Positions 22,590-35,117 of a stretch of DNA of 64,000 nucleotides are shown here, in pieces; position 1 is the stretch's first letter; each line of letters starts with the position of its first letter. Both the position numbers and the translations under genes were made by a program. Source of the DNA: Limnoperna fortunei (Eukaryota; Mollusca; Bivalvia; Mytilida; Modiolidae); NCBI GenBank assembly GCA_944474755.1, contig OX104114.1:41419070-41483069 (forward strand). Reading direction: 5' to 3'. A model generated the notes under the pieces. The model was not told the origin of the DNA, did not search any database, and saw only the letters and a program-made list of their open reading frames with translations.

Positions 22590-23366
22590 TTAGCCCTATA
22601 TTGTGATAGAAACGTTCCAAAAGCCTACTTTACTACTGACAACAAGCATTATGAAATATGTTAATACATTATTCAGGTTCAAAAACTATCAAAATTTAAG
22701 AAATGTTTACCTTTTACATCTAGACGTGCTTGTCTTTCTATGTTATTCACTTTGCAGTGAAAAATTCTTGGTCAGACAGACAGGTATTTATAATGGTCAG
22801 GCTATGGAATTTGCCAGCATTTTCGATTATATATTTCTCTGAGCATATTATCTCCAATCCATCTTTCTTTTGTAGATTTTAAAGATGGCATCACAGCCTT
22901 CAGTAACAGGGATATCATATAGGTCTGTTGTTAAACAATCTGAGGAGATAAAAGCTTAGAGCTTAAAAACCGACATGATGGCTACTACACAAGAACACTA
23001 AACATTGATAGATGATCTATGTGATAGATGTTTTGGATGAAATTTGCATATAAGACAATTAAAGGATCCTTTTTACAAGGATTAACCCAAAAGGTTCTTA
23101 CATTTCTGAACAAACCGAAATTTTATTTCTCAATTCTGATGAATCAGAATTGTTCTTAGAGCTACTTTCAATCTAGTATCATATTGCGACCATTATGTAA
23201 TAAATTCTTAAAACATTTTCGATGTTTTTAGTTGATGGTTATCTATGATTTCAGGCAGAGTGCTTCGATATGGTTTTGATCGAATGCCATAAAAAACGTT
23301 CATGATAATCTGCTAAGTGTTTTTTTTCAGATCACAAATGCTTTTAAAAAAAATAATTAAAAAAAA
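22590..23366. other. Non-coding spacer before the large repeat mosaic
   Basis: The frame at 22603-22842 starts from ATT/ATG-poor sequence and shows no domain. Nothing else recognised. Confidence 0.5.
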
Positions 23367-23962
23367 TGTGTTGGGATGCCAACACAGACGTCGCCCAAAA
23401 ATCCCCATAGATAGTATTGCATTCAACTCAGGACATTGAAATGTACCTACACATCAAATTTCATTAAAATCGGACGTATAAAATTTGACGCGCTTTTTGC
23501 AGCCATTTTGAAACGCACGGTAGACAAAAAAATTTCCAATTGTAGAATTCTACTCGGGACACATAAATCTACCTCCACTCCAAATTGTATTGAAATCGCA
23601 GCACATTATATTTCATCGAGATCGGATAACGTTGAAAATTATACACGTTTTGAAACGCGAGGTCGGAAAAAAATTTCAAAGGTAGCGTTTCACTCGAAAT
23701 ACTAAAATCTACCTCCATACTAAATTTCGTTGAAATCGGACCACGGGAAAATTTTTGCCATTTTTGGGTGGGTGTCGTCAAGTGGCGGCCATTTTGAAAT
23801 GGCGGCAATTATCAAAATTCTGACAATTGACTGCACCCCTCCATATGCCCATCTACAAGTGTGCCAAGTTTCATTTGATTCTATTAAGGCGTCTCTGAGA
23901 AACGTGTCGGACAAGTTCACGATCTAGAAAAAGGAGAAACCGGAATAATAATAATAATAATT
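23367..23962 (+). repeat. Family A unit (~600 bp)
   Basis: Head hairpin GTGTTGGGATGCCAACAC followed by AGACGTCGCCC. The unit ends with GATCTAGAAAAAGGAGAAACC and (AAT)n. Other family A units start at 30348, 30956, 31577 (head weakened) and 35177. Each is about 600 bp and ends with the same phrase. Confidence 0.85.
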
Positions 23963-25582
23963 AAAATTTACGTTTCCCGAAACGTTGAAGTCGCCTCCCG
24001 TTCCGCACTTTTGACCGAGTAGAGGGAACTAAAAGTCAAGAGCACAACTTCATAACATGAGCTTTCAGTTGGCCAAGTTTCATTTCGATCGGTTAAAAGA
24101 TGAGCGAGAAAACGAGCAAACTTTAAAACGGCCGCCATTTTGAAACCGGAAGTCGGACAAAAAATTTTTTTTGCAAAAATGCTCAGGATAGTTAGCTGTA
24201 TCAGTATACTAATTTTCATTGAAATTGCTCTGGCTATAACTGAGATCTGACAACGGCCGCCATTTTGTAAAACTTTAAAACGGCCGCCATTTTAAAACCG
24301 GAAGTCGGACAAAACATTTTTAAATAGTGGCACACTTAGGGTATCATAAGCTACCTGTATACCAAATTTCGTCTAAATCGGATGACGTTTAAATTTTTAC
24401 ATTTTTAGAGGGGTGGTGTTCGGATGGCGGCCATTTTGAAATGTCGGCCGCGTCAAATTTTTTTTTGCAAAAATGCTCGGGATAGTTAGCTGTACCAGTA
24501 TACCAATTTTCATTGAAATTGCTTTGGCAATTACTGAGATCTGACAACGGCCGTCATTTTTTTCAACGGCGGCCATTCTGAAAATGGCGGCCATTTTGAA
24601 AATTTCAAAAGTGGATTGCACAACTTCAGATCACCCTTAACATGTTCCCTAAGTTTCATTTCGATCGGTTAAAAGATGAGCGAGAAAACGAGCGGACAAC
24701 ATTGCGAGGGGAAAACATAAGAAATATGAAAATAATAATAATAATAATTAAAATTTACGTTTCCCGAAACGTTGAAGTCGCCTCCCGTTCCGCACTTTTG
24801 ACCGAGTAGAGGGAACTAAAAGTCAAGAGCACAACTTCATAACATGAGCTTTCAGTTGGCCAAGTTTCATTTCGATCGGTTAAAAGATGAGCGAGAAAAC
24901 GAGCAAACTTTAAAACGGCCGCCATTTTGAAACCGGAAGTCGGACAAAAAATTTTTTTTGCAAAAATGCGCAGGATAGTTAGCTGTATCAGTATACCAAT
25001 TTTCATTGAAATTGCTCTGGCCATAACTGAGATCTGACAACGGCAGCCATTTTGTAAAACTTTAAAACGGCCGCCATTTTGAAACCGGAAGTCGGACAAA
25101 AATTTTGAAAATAGTGGCACACTCAGGGTATCATAAGCTACCTGTATACCAAATTTCGTTTAAATCGGATGACGTTTAAATTTTTACAGTTTTAGGGGGG
25201 TGGTGTTCGGATGGCGGCCATTTTTAAATGTCGGCCGCGTCAAATTTTTTTTTTAAAAAATGCTCGGGATAGGGATCTCTATCAGTATACCAATTTTCAT
25301 TGAAATTGCTTTGGCAATTACTGAGATCTGACAACGGCCGTCATTTTTTTTCAACGGCGGCCATTTTGAAAATGGCGGCCATTTTAAAAATTTCAAAAGT
25401 TGATTGCACAACTTCAGGTCACCCTTAACATGTTCCCAAAGTTTCATTTCGATCGGTTAAAAGATGAGCGAGAAAACGAGCGGACAACATTGCGAGGGGA
25501 AAAAGGAAAACATAATAATAATAATAATAAGAAACGGAGTAAAAACAATAAGTCGCCCGACACTTCGTGGTCGGCGACTTAA
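23961..25582 (+). repeat. Two family C units, ~785-835 bp
   Basis: Heads at about 23967 and 24754: palindrome ACGTTTCCCGAAACGT followed by TGAAGTCGCC. Both units run through GATCGGTTAAAAGATGAGCG, two GCCGCCATTTT blocks and GGACAACATTGCGAGG to (AAT)n. The second ends with the conserved box and the 3' hairpin at 25552-25582. Further C heads lie near 25589, 26367, 28536 and 29512. Confidence 0.85.
25552..25582 (+). repeat. 3' hairpin of family C
   Basis: The arms AAGTCGCC and GGCGACTT enclose a ttcg-containing stem-loop. Identical or near-identical hairpins lie at 29357-29388, 29415-29446, 29466-29497 and 30306-30338. The first three are a tight tandem array of the box plus hairpin (58-bp period). 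A half copy is seen near 27108-27125. Confidence 0.85.
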
Positions 25583-26417
25583 TTAAAATTTACGTTTCCC
25601 GAAACGTTGAAGTCGCCTCCCGTTCCGCACTTTTGATCGAGTAGAGGGAACTAAAAGTCAAGACCACAACTTCATAACATGAGCTTTCAGTTGGCCAAGT
25701 TTCATTTCGATCGGTTAAAAGATGAGCGATAAAACGAGCAAACTTTAAAACGGCCGCCATTTTGAAACCGGAAGTCGGACAAAATATTTTTTTGCAAAAA
25801 TGCTCAGGATAGTTAGCTGTATCAGTATACCAATTTTCATTGAAATTGCTCTGGCCATAACTGAGATCTGACAACGGCCGCCATTTTGTAAAACTTCAAA
25901 ACGGCCGCCATTTTGAAACCGGAAGTTGGACAAAACATTTTTAAATAGTGGCACACTTAGGGTATCATAAGCTACCTGTATACCAAATTTCGTCTAAATC
26001 GGATGACGTTTAAATTTTTACATTTTTAGGGGGGTGGTGTTCGGATGGCGGCCATTTTGAAATGTCGGCCGCGTCAAATTTTTTTTTGCAAAAATGCTCG
26101 GGATAGTTAGCTGTACCAGTATACCAATTTTTATTGAAATTGCTTTGGCAATTACTGAGATCTGACAACGGCCGTCATTTTTTTCAATGGCGGCCATTCT
26201 GAAAATGGCGGCCATTTTGAAAATTTCAAAAGTGGATTGCACAACTTCCGGTCACCCTTAACATGTTCCCAAAGTTTCATTTCGATCGGTTAAAAGATGA
26301 GAGAGAAAACGAGCGGACAACATTGCGAGGGGAAAAAGGAAAACATAATAATAATAATAATTAAAATTTACGTTTCCCGAAACGTTGAAGTCGCCTCCCG
26401 TTCCGCACTTTTGATCC

Positions 26418-28529
26418 CCATGGATAGTATTTCATTCAAATCAGTACACTAAAATATGCCTAGAAATCAAATTTTGTTGAAATCGGACAAAGTTGACTTT
26501 TTCCTGCAGTAAAATGGCCGCCATTTTGAAACCGGAAGTCGGACAAAAAATTTTTAAATAGTGGCACACTCAGGGTATCATAAGCTACCTGAATACCAAA
26601 TTTCGTCTAAATCGGATGACGTTTAAATTTTTACATTTTTAGGGGGGGTGGTGTTCGGATGGCGGCCATTTTGAAATGTCGGCCGCGTCAAATTTTTTTT
26701 TGCAAAAATGCTCGGGATAGTTAGCTGTATCAGTATACCAATTTTCATTGAAATTGCTTTGGCAATTACTGAGATCTGACAACGGCCGTCATTTTTTTTC
26801 AACGGCGGCCATTTTGAAAATGGCGGCCATTTTGAAAATTTTAAAAGTGGATTGCACAACTTCAGGTCACCGTTAACATGTTCCCAAAGTTTCATCTTGA
26901 TTGGACATTGCATCTCTGAGAAAATGTGCGGACAACATTGCGAGGGGAAAAAGGAAAACATAAGAAATATGAAAATAATAATATTTCACGAAACGTTGAA
27001 GTCGCCTCCCGTTCCGCACTTTTGACCGAGTAGAGCACAACTTCATAACATGAGGTTTCAGTTGGCCAAGTTTCATTTCGATCGGTTAAAAGATGAGCGA
27101 GAATACTTCGTGGTCGGCGACTTAATAACTAGTGCTGATTGTGTTGGGATGCCAACACAGAATGTCTCCCAAACGAACCCCCATTGCCACTGTAATCCCC
27201 ATGGATAGTATTTCATTCAAATCAGTACATTAAAATATGCCTAGAAATCAAATTTTGTTGAAATCGGACAAAGTTGACTTTTTCCTGCAGTAAAATGGCC
27301 GCCATTTTGAAACCGGAAGTCGGACAAAACATTTTTAAATAGTGGCACACTTAGGGTATCATAAGCTACCTGTATACCAAATTTCGTCTAAATCGGATGA
27401 CGTTTAAATTTTTACATTTTTAGGGGGGGGGGTGGTGTTCGGATGGCGGCCATTTTGAAATGTCGGCCGCGTCAAATTTTTTTTTGCAAAAATGCTCGGG
27501 ATAGTGAGCTGTATCAGTATACCAATTTTCATTGAAATTGCTTTGGCAATTACTGAGATCTGACAACGGCCGTCATTTTTTTTCAACGGCGGCCATTTTG
27601 AAAATGGCGGCCATTTTGAAAATTTTAAAAGTGGATTGCACAACTTCAGGTCACCGTTAACATGTTCCCAAAGTTTCATCTTGATTGGACATTGCATCTC
27701 TGAGAAAATGTGCGGACAACATTGCGAGGGGAAAAAGGAAAACATAAGAAATATGAAAATAATAATATTTCACGAAACGTTGAAGTCCCCTCCCGTTCCG
27801 CACTTTTGACCGAGTAGAGCACAACTTCATAACATGAGGTTTCAGTTGGCCAAGTTTCATTTCGATCGGTTAAAAGATGAGCGAGAATACTTCGTGGTCG
27901 GCGACTTAATAACTAGTGCTGATTGTGTTGGGATGCCAACACAGAATGTCTCCCAAACGAACCCCCATTGCCACTGTAATCCCCATGGATAGTATTTCAT
28001 TCAAATCAGTACATTAAAATATGCCTAGAAATCAAATTTTGTTGAAATCGGACAAAGTTGACTTTTTCCTGCAGTAAAATGGCGGCCGTTTTGAAACCGG
28101 AAGTCGGACAAAACATTTTTAAATAGTGGCACACTTAGGGTATCATAAGCTACCTGTATACCAAATTTCGTCTAAATCGGATGACGTTTAAATTTTTACA
28201 TTTTTAGGGGGGTGGTGTTCGGATGGCGGCCATTTTGAAATGTCGGCCGCGTCAAATTTTTTTTTTGCAAAAATGCTCGGGATAGTTAGCTGTACCAGTA
28301 TACCAATTTTCATTGAAATTGCTTTGGCAATTACTGAGATCTGACAACGGCCGTCATTTTTTTCAACGGCGGCCATTTTGAAAATTTCAAAAGTGGATTG
28401 CACAACTTCAGGTCACCCTTAACATGTTCCCAAAGTTTCATTTCGATCGGTTAAAAGATGAGCGAGAAAACGAGCGGACAACATTGCGAGGGGAAAAAGG
28501 AAAACATAAGAAATATGAAAATAATAATA
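26418..28529 (+). repeat. 783-bp tandem duplication inside the mosaic
   Basis: The phrase CCATGGATAGTATTTCATTC occurs at about 26418, 27201 and 27984, exactly 783 bp apart. Sequence between is nearly identical in the first two units (single-base and poly(G/T) differences); the third is cut short. Heads at 27140 and 27924 are of type A (GTGTTGGGATGCCAACAC) but are followed by AATGTCTCCCAAACGA, a family B-like string. These units therefore look like recombinants. Confidence 0.85.
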
Positions 28530-29329
28530 ATTAAAATTTACGTTTCCCGAAACGTTGAAGTCGCTTCCCGTTCCGCACTTTTGACCGAGTAGAGGGAACT
28601 AAAAGTCAAGAGCACAACTTCATAACATGAGCTTTCAGTTGGCCAAGTTTCATTTCGATCGGTTAAAAGATGAGCGAGAAAACGAGCACACTTTAAAACG
28701 GCCGCCATTTCGAAACCGGAAGTCGGACAAAAAATTTTTTTTTGCAAAAATGCTCAGGATAGTTAGCTGTATCAGTATACCAATTTTCATTGAAATTGCT
28801 CTGGCCATAACTGAGATCTGACAACGGCAGCCATTTTGTAAAACTTTAAAACGGCCGCCATTTTGAAACCGGAAGTCGGACAAAAATTTTGAAAATAGTG
28901 GCACACTCAGGGTATCATAAGCTACCTGTATACCAAATTTCGTTTAAATCGGATGACGTTTAAATTTTTACAGTTTTAGGGGGGTGGTGTTCGGATGGCG
29001 GCCATTTTGAAATGTCGGCCGCGTCAAATTTTTTTTTGCAAAAATGCTCGGGATAGTTAGCTGTACCAGTATACCAATTTTCATTGAAATTGCTTTGGCA
29101 ATTACTGAGATCTGACAACGGCCGTCATTTTTTTCAACGGCGGCCATTTTGAAAATGGCGGCCATTTTGAAAATTTCAAAAGTGGATTGCACAACATCAG
29201 GTCACCTTTAACATGTTCCCAAAGTTTCATTTCGATCGGTTAAAAGATGAGCGAGAAAACGAGCGGACAACATTGCGAGGGGAAAAAGGAAAACATAAGA
29301 AATATGAAAATAATAATAATAATAATAAT

Positions 29330-29504
29330 AATAAGAAACGGAGTAAAAACAATAAGTCGCCCGACACTTCGTGGTCGGCGACTTAATAAGAAACGGAGTA
29401 AAAACAATAAGTCGCCCGACACTTCGTGGTCGGCGACTTAATAAGAAACGGAGTAAAAACAATAAGTCGCCCGACACTTCGTGGTCGGCGACTTAATAAT
29501 AATA
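29330..29504 (+). repeat. Three tandem box-plus-hairpin modules
   Basis: The 58-bp unit AAGAAACGGAGTAAAAACAATA plus hairpin is repeated three times without the rest of the element. This shows that the 3' end can be amplified on its own. Confidence 0.85.
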
Positions 29505-32135
29505 ATTAAAATTTACGTTTCCCGAAACGTTGAAGTCGCCTCCCGTTCCGCACTTTTGACCGAGTAGAGGGAACTAAAAGTCAAGAGCACAACTTCATAA
29601 CATGAGCTTTCAGTTGGCCAAGTTTCATTTCGATCGGTTAAAAGATGAGCGAGAAAACGAGCAAACTTTAAAACGGCCGCCATTTTGAAACCGGAAGTCG
29701 GACAAAAAATTTTTTTTGCAAAAATGCTCAGGATAGTTAGCTGTATCAGTATACCAATTTTCATTGAAATTGCTCTGGCCATAACTGAGATCTGACAACG
29801 GCCGCCATTTTGAAACCGGAAGTCGGACAAAACTTTTGAAAATAGTGGTACACTCAGGGTATCATAAGCTACCTGTATACCAAATTTCGTTTAAATCGGA
29901 TGACGTTTAAATTTTTACAGTTTTAGGGGGGTGGTGTTCGGATGACGGCCATTTTGAAATGTCGGCCGCGTCAAATTTTTTTTTGCAAAAATGCTCGGGA
30001 TAGGGAGCTGTATTAGTATACCAATTTTCATTGAAATTGCTTTGGCAATTACTGAGATCTGACAATGGCCGTCATTTTTTTTCAACGGCGGCCATTTTGA
30101 AAATGGCGGCCATTTTGAAAATTTCAAAAGTGGATTGCACAACTTCAGGTCACCCTTATTACGTTCCCAAAGTTTCATTTCGATCGGTTAAAAGATGAGC
30201 GAGAAAACGAGCGGACAACATTGCGAGGGGAAAAAGGAAAACATAAGAAATATGAAAATAATAATAATAATAATAATAATAATAAGAAACGGAGTAAAAA
30301 CAATAAGTCGCCCGACACTTCGTGGTCGGCGACTTAATTAAAAATAATGTGTTGGGTTGCCAACACAGAAGTCGCCCAAAATCCCAATGGATAGTATTGT
30401 GTTCCACTCAGCACATTAAGATATACCTACAAATCAAATTTCATTCAAATCGGACCACGTTTAAAATTTGACGCGTTTTTGGCGGCCATTTTGAAACGCC
30501 AGGTGGAAAAAAAATTCTGAATTTGGATTTCTACTCGACACACTTAAATCCACCTCCACGCCAAATTTTGTTGCAATCGGAGCATGTTAAATGTCATCGA
30601 GATCACATAACGTTGAAAATTATAAACGTTTTTGGCGGCCATTTTGAAACCCGACGTCGGAGAAAAATTTTAAAGGTAGCGTTTCACTTGCAATACTAAC
30701 AGCTACCTCCATACCAAATTTTGTTGAAATCGGAACACGGGAAAATTTTTGCCATATTTGGGTGGCTGTCGTCAAGTGGCGGCCATTTTGAAATGGCGGC
30801 CATTATCAAAATTCTGACTATTGACTGCACCCCTCCATATGTTGATCTACAACTGTGCCAAGTTTCATTTGATTCTATTAAGGCGTCTCTGAGAAACATG
30901 TCGGACAAGTTCACGATCTAGAAAAAGGAGAAACCGGAATAATAATTAAAAATAATGTGTTGGGATGCCAACACAGAAGTCGCCCAAAATCCCCATGGAT
31001 AGTATTGCGTTCCATTCAGGACATTGAAATGAACCTACATATCAAATTTCATTAAAATCGGACGTTTAAAATTTGACGCGTTTTTGGCCGCCATTTTGGA
31101 AACCATGGTCGAGAAAAAATTTTGAATGTGGAGTTCGACTCGGGACACTTAAATCTACCTCCACACCAAATTTTATTGCAATCGGAGCACGTTAAATGTC
31201 ATCGAGATCGCATTACGTTGAAAATTATACACGTTTTTGGCGGCCATTTTGAAACCGGAAGTCCGAGAAAAAATTTAAAGGTACTGTTTCACTCCAAATA
31301 CTAACATCTACCTCCATACCAAATTTCGTTGAATTCGGACCACGGGAAAATTTTAGCCATTTTTGGGTGGGTGTCGTCAAGTGGCGGCCATTTTGAAATG
31401 GCGGTCATTATCAAAATTCTGACTATTGACTGCACCCCTCCATATGCCCATCTACAACTGTGCCAAGTTTCATTTGATTCTATTAAGGCGTCTCTGGGAA
31501 ACGTGTCGGACAAGTTCACGATCTAGAAAAAGGAGAAACCGGAATAAAAATAATAATAATAATAATTAAAAATAATAAGTTGGGATGCCAACACAGAAGT
31601 CGCCCAAAATCCCCCCGGATAGTATTGCGTTGCACTCAGGACATTGAAATGAACCTACATATCAAATTTCATTAAAATCGGACAACGTTTAAAATTTCAA
31701 CCGTTTTTGGCCGCCATTTTGGAAACCACGGTCTAGAAAAAAATTTGAATGTGGAGTTCCACTCGGGACACTGAAATCTACCTCCATACCAAATTTTATT
31801 GCAATCGGAGCACGTTAAATGTCATCGAGATCGCATAACGTTGAAAATTATACACGTTTTTGGCGGCGATTTTGAAACCGGAAGTCCGAGAAAAAAATTA
31901 AAGGTACTGTTTCACTCGAAATACTAACATCTACCTCCATACCAAATTTCGTTGAATTCGGACCAAGGAAAAATTTTTGCCATTTTTGGGTGGGTGTCGT
32001 CAAGTGGCGGCCATTGCGGCCATTATCAAAATTCTGACTATTGACTGCACCCCTCCATATGCCCATCTACAACTGTGCCAAGTTTCATTTGATTCTATTA
32101 AGGCGTCTCTGAGAAACGTGTCGGACAAGTTCACG

Positions 32136-32510
32136 ATCTAGAAAAAGGATTGATTGATTGATTAATGGTGTTTAACGCCCGAGCAGCAATATCTAGAAAA
32201 AGGAGAAACCTGAATAATAATAATAATAAGAAGAAGAAGAAGAGGAAACGGTGCAAAAACAATAAGTCGCCAAGACTTCGTTTTGGGCGACTTAATAATT
32301 AAACATGATTATGACCTTATGGATCATAACTGGCTCCCAAACGACCCCCATGGACACACGAGTTCAGACATCCATTCGCAGCAACTTTATCTACCTGGAA
32401 ACCAAGTTTCGTGCAAATCGTAGCATTTTCCAATTTTGTCGGCCATCTTGGATTCAAAATGGCTGCCATAAAAAGTCAACATGTGCGTCATATGGTGCGG
32501 TATAACATAA
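32136..32510 (+). repeat. Segment duplicated at 35687-36060, with a nested 41-bp insertion
   Basis: In both places the family A tail ATCTAGAAAAAGGA is followed by a 41-bp insert (gattgattgattaatggtgtttaacgcc type) and then by a second ATCTAGAAAAAGGA. This 14-bp duplication looks like a target-site duplication. The downstream 3' hairpin and the start of the next family B unit are the same in both, and the copies part at about 32510 and 36060. The block was therefore copied after the insertion. Confidence 0.8.
32261..32296 (+). repeat. 3' hairpin of family A
   Basis: AAGTCGCCAAGACTTCGTTTTGGGCGACTT-type stem-loop preceded by GAAACGGTGCAAAAACAATA. Copies lie near 35140-35173 and 35815-35850. The right arm complements the family A 5' string AAGTCGCCCAAAA. 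Confidence 0.85.
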
Positions 32511-35117
32511 TCTACTTATATTCCAATTTTCATCGAAATCCGTTAACATTCGGATTTTTAGGATTTATTTTCATTTTAAAAATGGCCGCCATTTTAAGAT
32601 GGCGGCCATGATCAAATTGAGATTTTGATAACTAACTTCTGATCGCAACATGGTAATCTACCTAAAAACCAAGTTTCGTGCAAATAGTAGCATTTTCCAA
32701 TTTTGTCGGACATCTTGGATTCAAAATGGCTGCCATAAAAAGTCAACATTTGCGTAATATGGTGCGGTATAACATAATCTACTTTTATTCCAATTTTCAG
32801 CGTAATCCGTTAACATTTGGATTTTTAAGGATTTATTTTCATTTTCAAAATGGCCGCCATTTTAAGATTGCGGCCATGATCAAATTGAGATTTTGATAAC
32901 TAACTTCGATCGCAAAATGGTAATCTACCTACAAACCAAGTTTCGTGCGATTCCGATCATTTTGAAATTTTGGCGGCCATCTTGGATTCAAAATGGCCGC
33001 CATAAAAAGCCAACATGTGTGTCATATGGTGCGGTATAACATACTCTACTTATATTCCAATTTTCGTTGAAATCCGTTAACTTTTGGATGTTTAAGGATT
33101 TTTTCATTTTCAAAATGGCCGCCATTTCAAGATGGCCGCCAATTTCAAAATTTTAAAACTTGAAAGCAACACTTCAAGTCATGACTTATTTTTGGGTGAA
33201 GTATCATAGTGATCCAATTTACAGTCTCCGAGAAAATGGTCGGACAAAATTTTGGCGGAAAGCGGAAGAATAATAATAATAATTAAACATGATTATGATC
33301 TTATGGATCATAACTGGCTCCCAAACGACCCCCGTGGACACTGGAGTTCAGACATCCATTCAAAGCAACTTTATCTACCAGGAAACCAAATTTTGTGCAA
33401 ATCGGAGCATTTTACAATTTTGTCGGACATCTTGGATTCAAAATGGCTGCCATAAAAAGTCAACATGTGCGTCAATATGGTGCAGTATAACATAATCTAC
33501 TTATATTCCAATTTTCAGCGAAATCCGTCAACATTTGGATTTTTAAGGATTTATTTTCATTTTCAAAATATCCTCCATTTTAAGATGGCCGCCATGATCA
33601 AATTCAAATTTTGATAAGTAACTTCGATCGCAACATGGTAATCTACCTAAAAACCAAGTTTCGTGCAATTTCAATCATTTTGAAATTTTGGTGGCCATCT
33701 TGGATTCAAAATGGCCGCCATAAAAAGTCAACATGTGTGTCATGTGGTGCGGTATAACATACTCTACTTATATTCCAATTTTCGTTGAAATCCGTTAACT
33801 TTTGGATTGTAAAGGATTTATATTCATTTTCAAAATGGCCGCCATTTTAAGATGGCGGCCATGATCAAATTGAGATTTTGATGACTAACATCTGATCACA
33901 ACATGGTAATCTACCTAAAACCAAGTTTCCTGCGATTCCGATCATTTGGAATTTTGGCGGCCATCTTGGATTTAAAATGGCCGCCAAAAAGGTCGACATG
34001 TGCGTCATATGGTGCAGTATAACATACCCTACCTATATATCAATTTTTATCAAAATCGGTTAATTTTTCGATTTTTAAGGATTTTGCTCATTTTCAAAAT
34101 GTCCGCCATTTCAAAATTTTAAACCTTGAAGGCACCACTTCAAGTCATGACCTATTTCTGGGTGAAGTTTTCATAGTGATCCAATTTACGGTCTCCGAGA
34201 AAATTGTCAGACAAAATTTTGGCGGAAACCGGAAGAAAAATAGTAATAATAATAATAATAATAATAAGAAACGGAGCAAAAACAATATGTCTCCCAAACT
34301 TTCGTTTGGGAACCATAATAATAAGAAACGGAGTAAAAACAATATGTCTCCCAAACTTTCGTTTGGGAGCCATAATTAAAAATGATTATGATCTTATGGA
34401 TTATAACTGTCTCCCAAACCACCCCCGTGGACACTGGAGTTCAGACATTCATTCACAGCAACTTTATCTAGCAGAAAACCAAGTTTCGTGCAATCGGAGC
34501 ATTTTGTATTTTCGGCCGCCATCTTGAATTCAAAATGGCTGCCATAAAAAGTCAATATTGTGCGGTATAACAATTTTCAGCGAAATCCGTTAACTTTTGG
34601 ATTTTTAAGGATTTATTTTCATTTTCAAAACGGTCGCCATTTTAAGATGGCCGCCATGATCGAATTCAAATTTTGATTACTGACATCTGATCGCAACATG
34701 GTAATCTATATAAAAGCCAAGTTTTGTGCGATTCCGAGCATTTTAAAATTTTGGCGGCCATCTTGGATTCAAAATGGCCGCCACAAAAAGATAACATGTG
34801 CGTCATATGGTGCGGTATAACATACCTTACTTATATTCCAATTTTCGTCGAAATCCGTTAACTTTTGGATTTTTTAGGATTTTTTAAACTTTAAAAATGG
34901 CCACCGTACCAAGGTGGCCGTCAATTTCAAAATTTAAAAACTTGAAGGCAGCACTTCAAGTCATGACCTATTTTTGGGTGAAGTTTCATAGTGATCTAAT
35001 GTACGGTCTCCAAGAAAATGGTCGGACCAAATTTTGGCGGAAACTGGAAGAGAAAATAATAATAAGAAACGGAGCAAAAACAATATATCTCCCAAACTTT
35101 CGTTTGGGAGCCATAAT
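32302..35117 (+). repeat. Family B units (~1 kb each)
   Basis: Heads at about 32303, 33288 and 34380, plus a truncated copy at 35855: hairpin TTATGATC-ttat-GGATCATAA followed by CTGGCTCCCAAACGA. Bodies contain CCATCTTGGATTCAAAATGG and CATATGGTGCGGTATAACATA phrases. The 3' hairpins at about 34289-34313, 34344-34372 and 35089-35117 read CTCCCAAAC-tttc-GTTTGGGAG and complement the head string. Confidence 0.85.

Noticed and set aside
23968..30407. Many minus-strand frames of 60-121 codons with the same peptide wording (for example KFARFLAHLLTDRNETW)
   Set aside because: They recur because the DNA units are near-identical. They begin and end at arbitrary unit points, read through GCCGCCATTTT modules, and show no domain.
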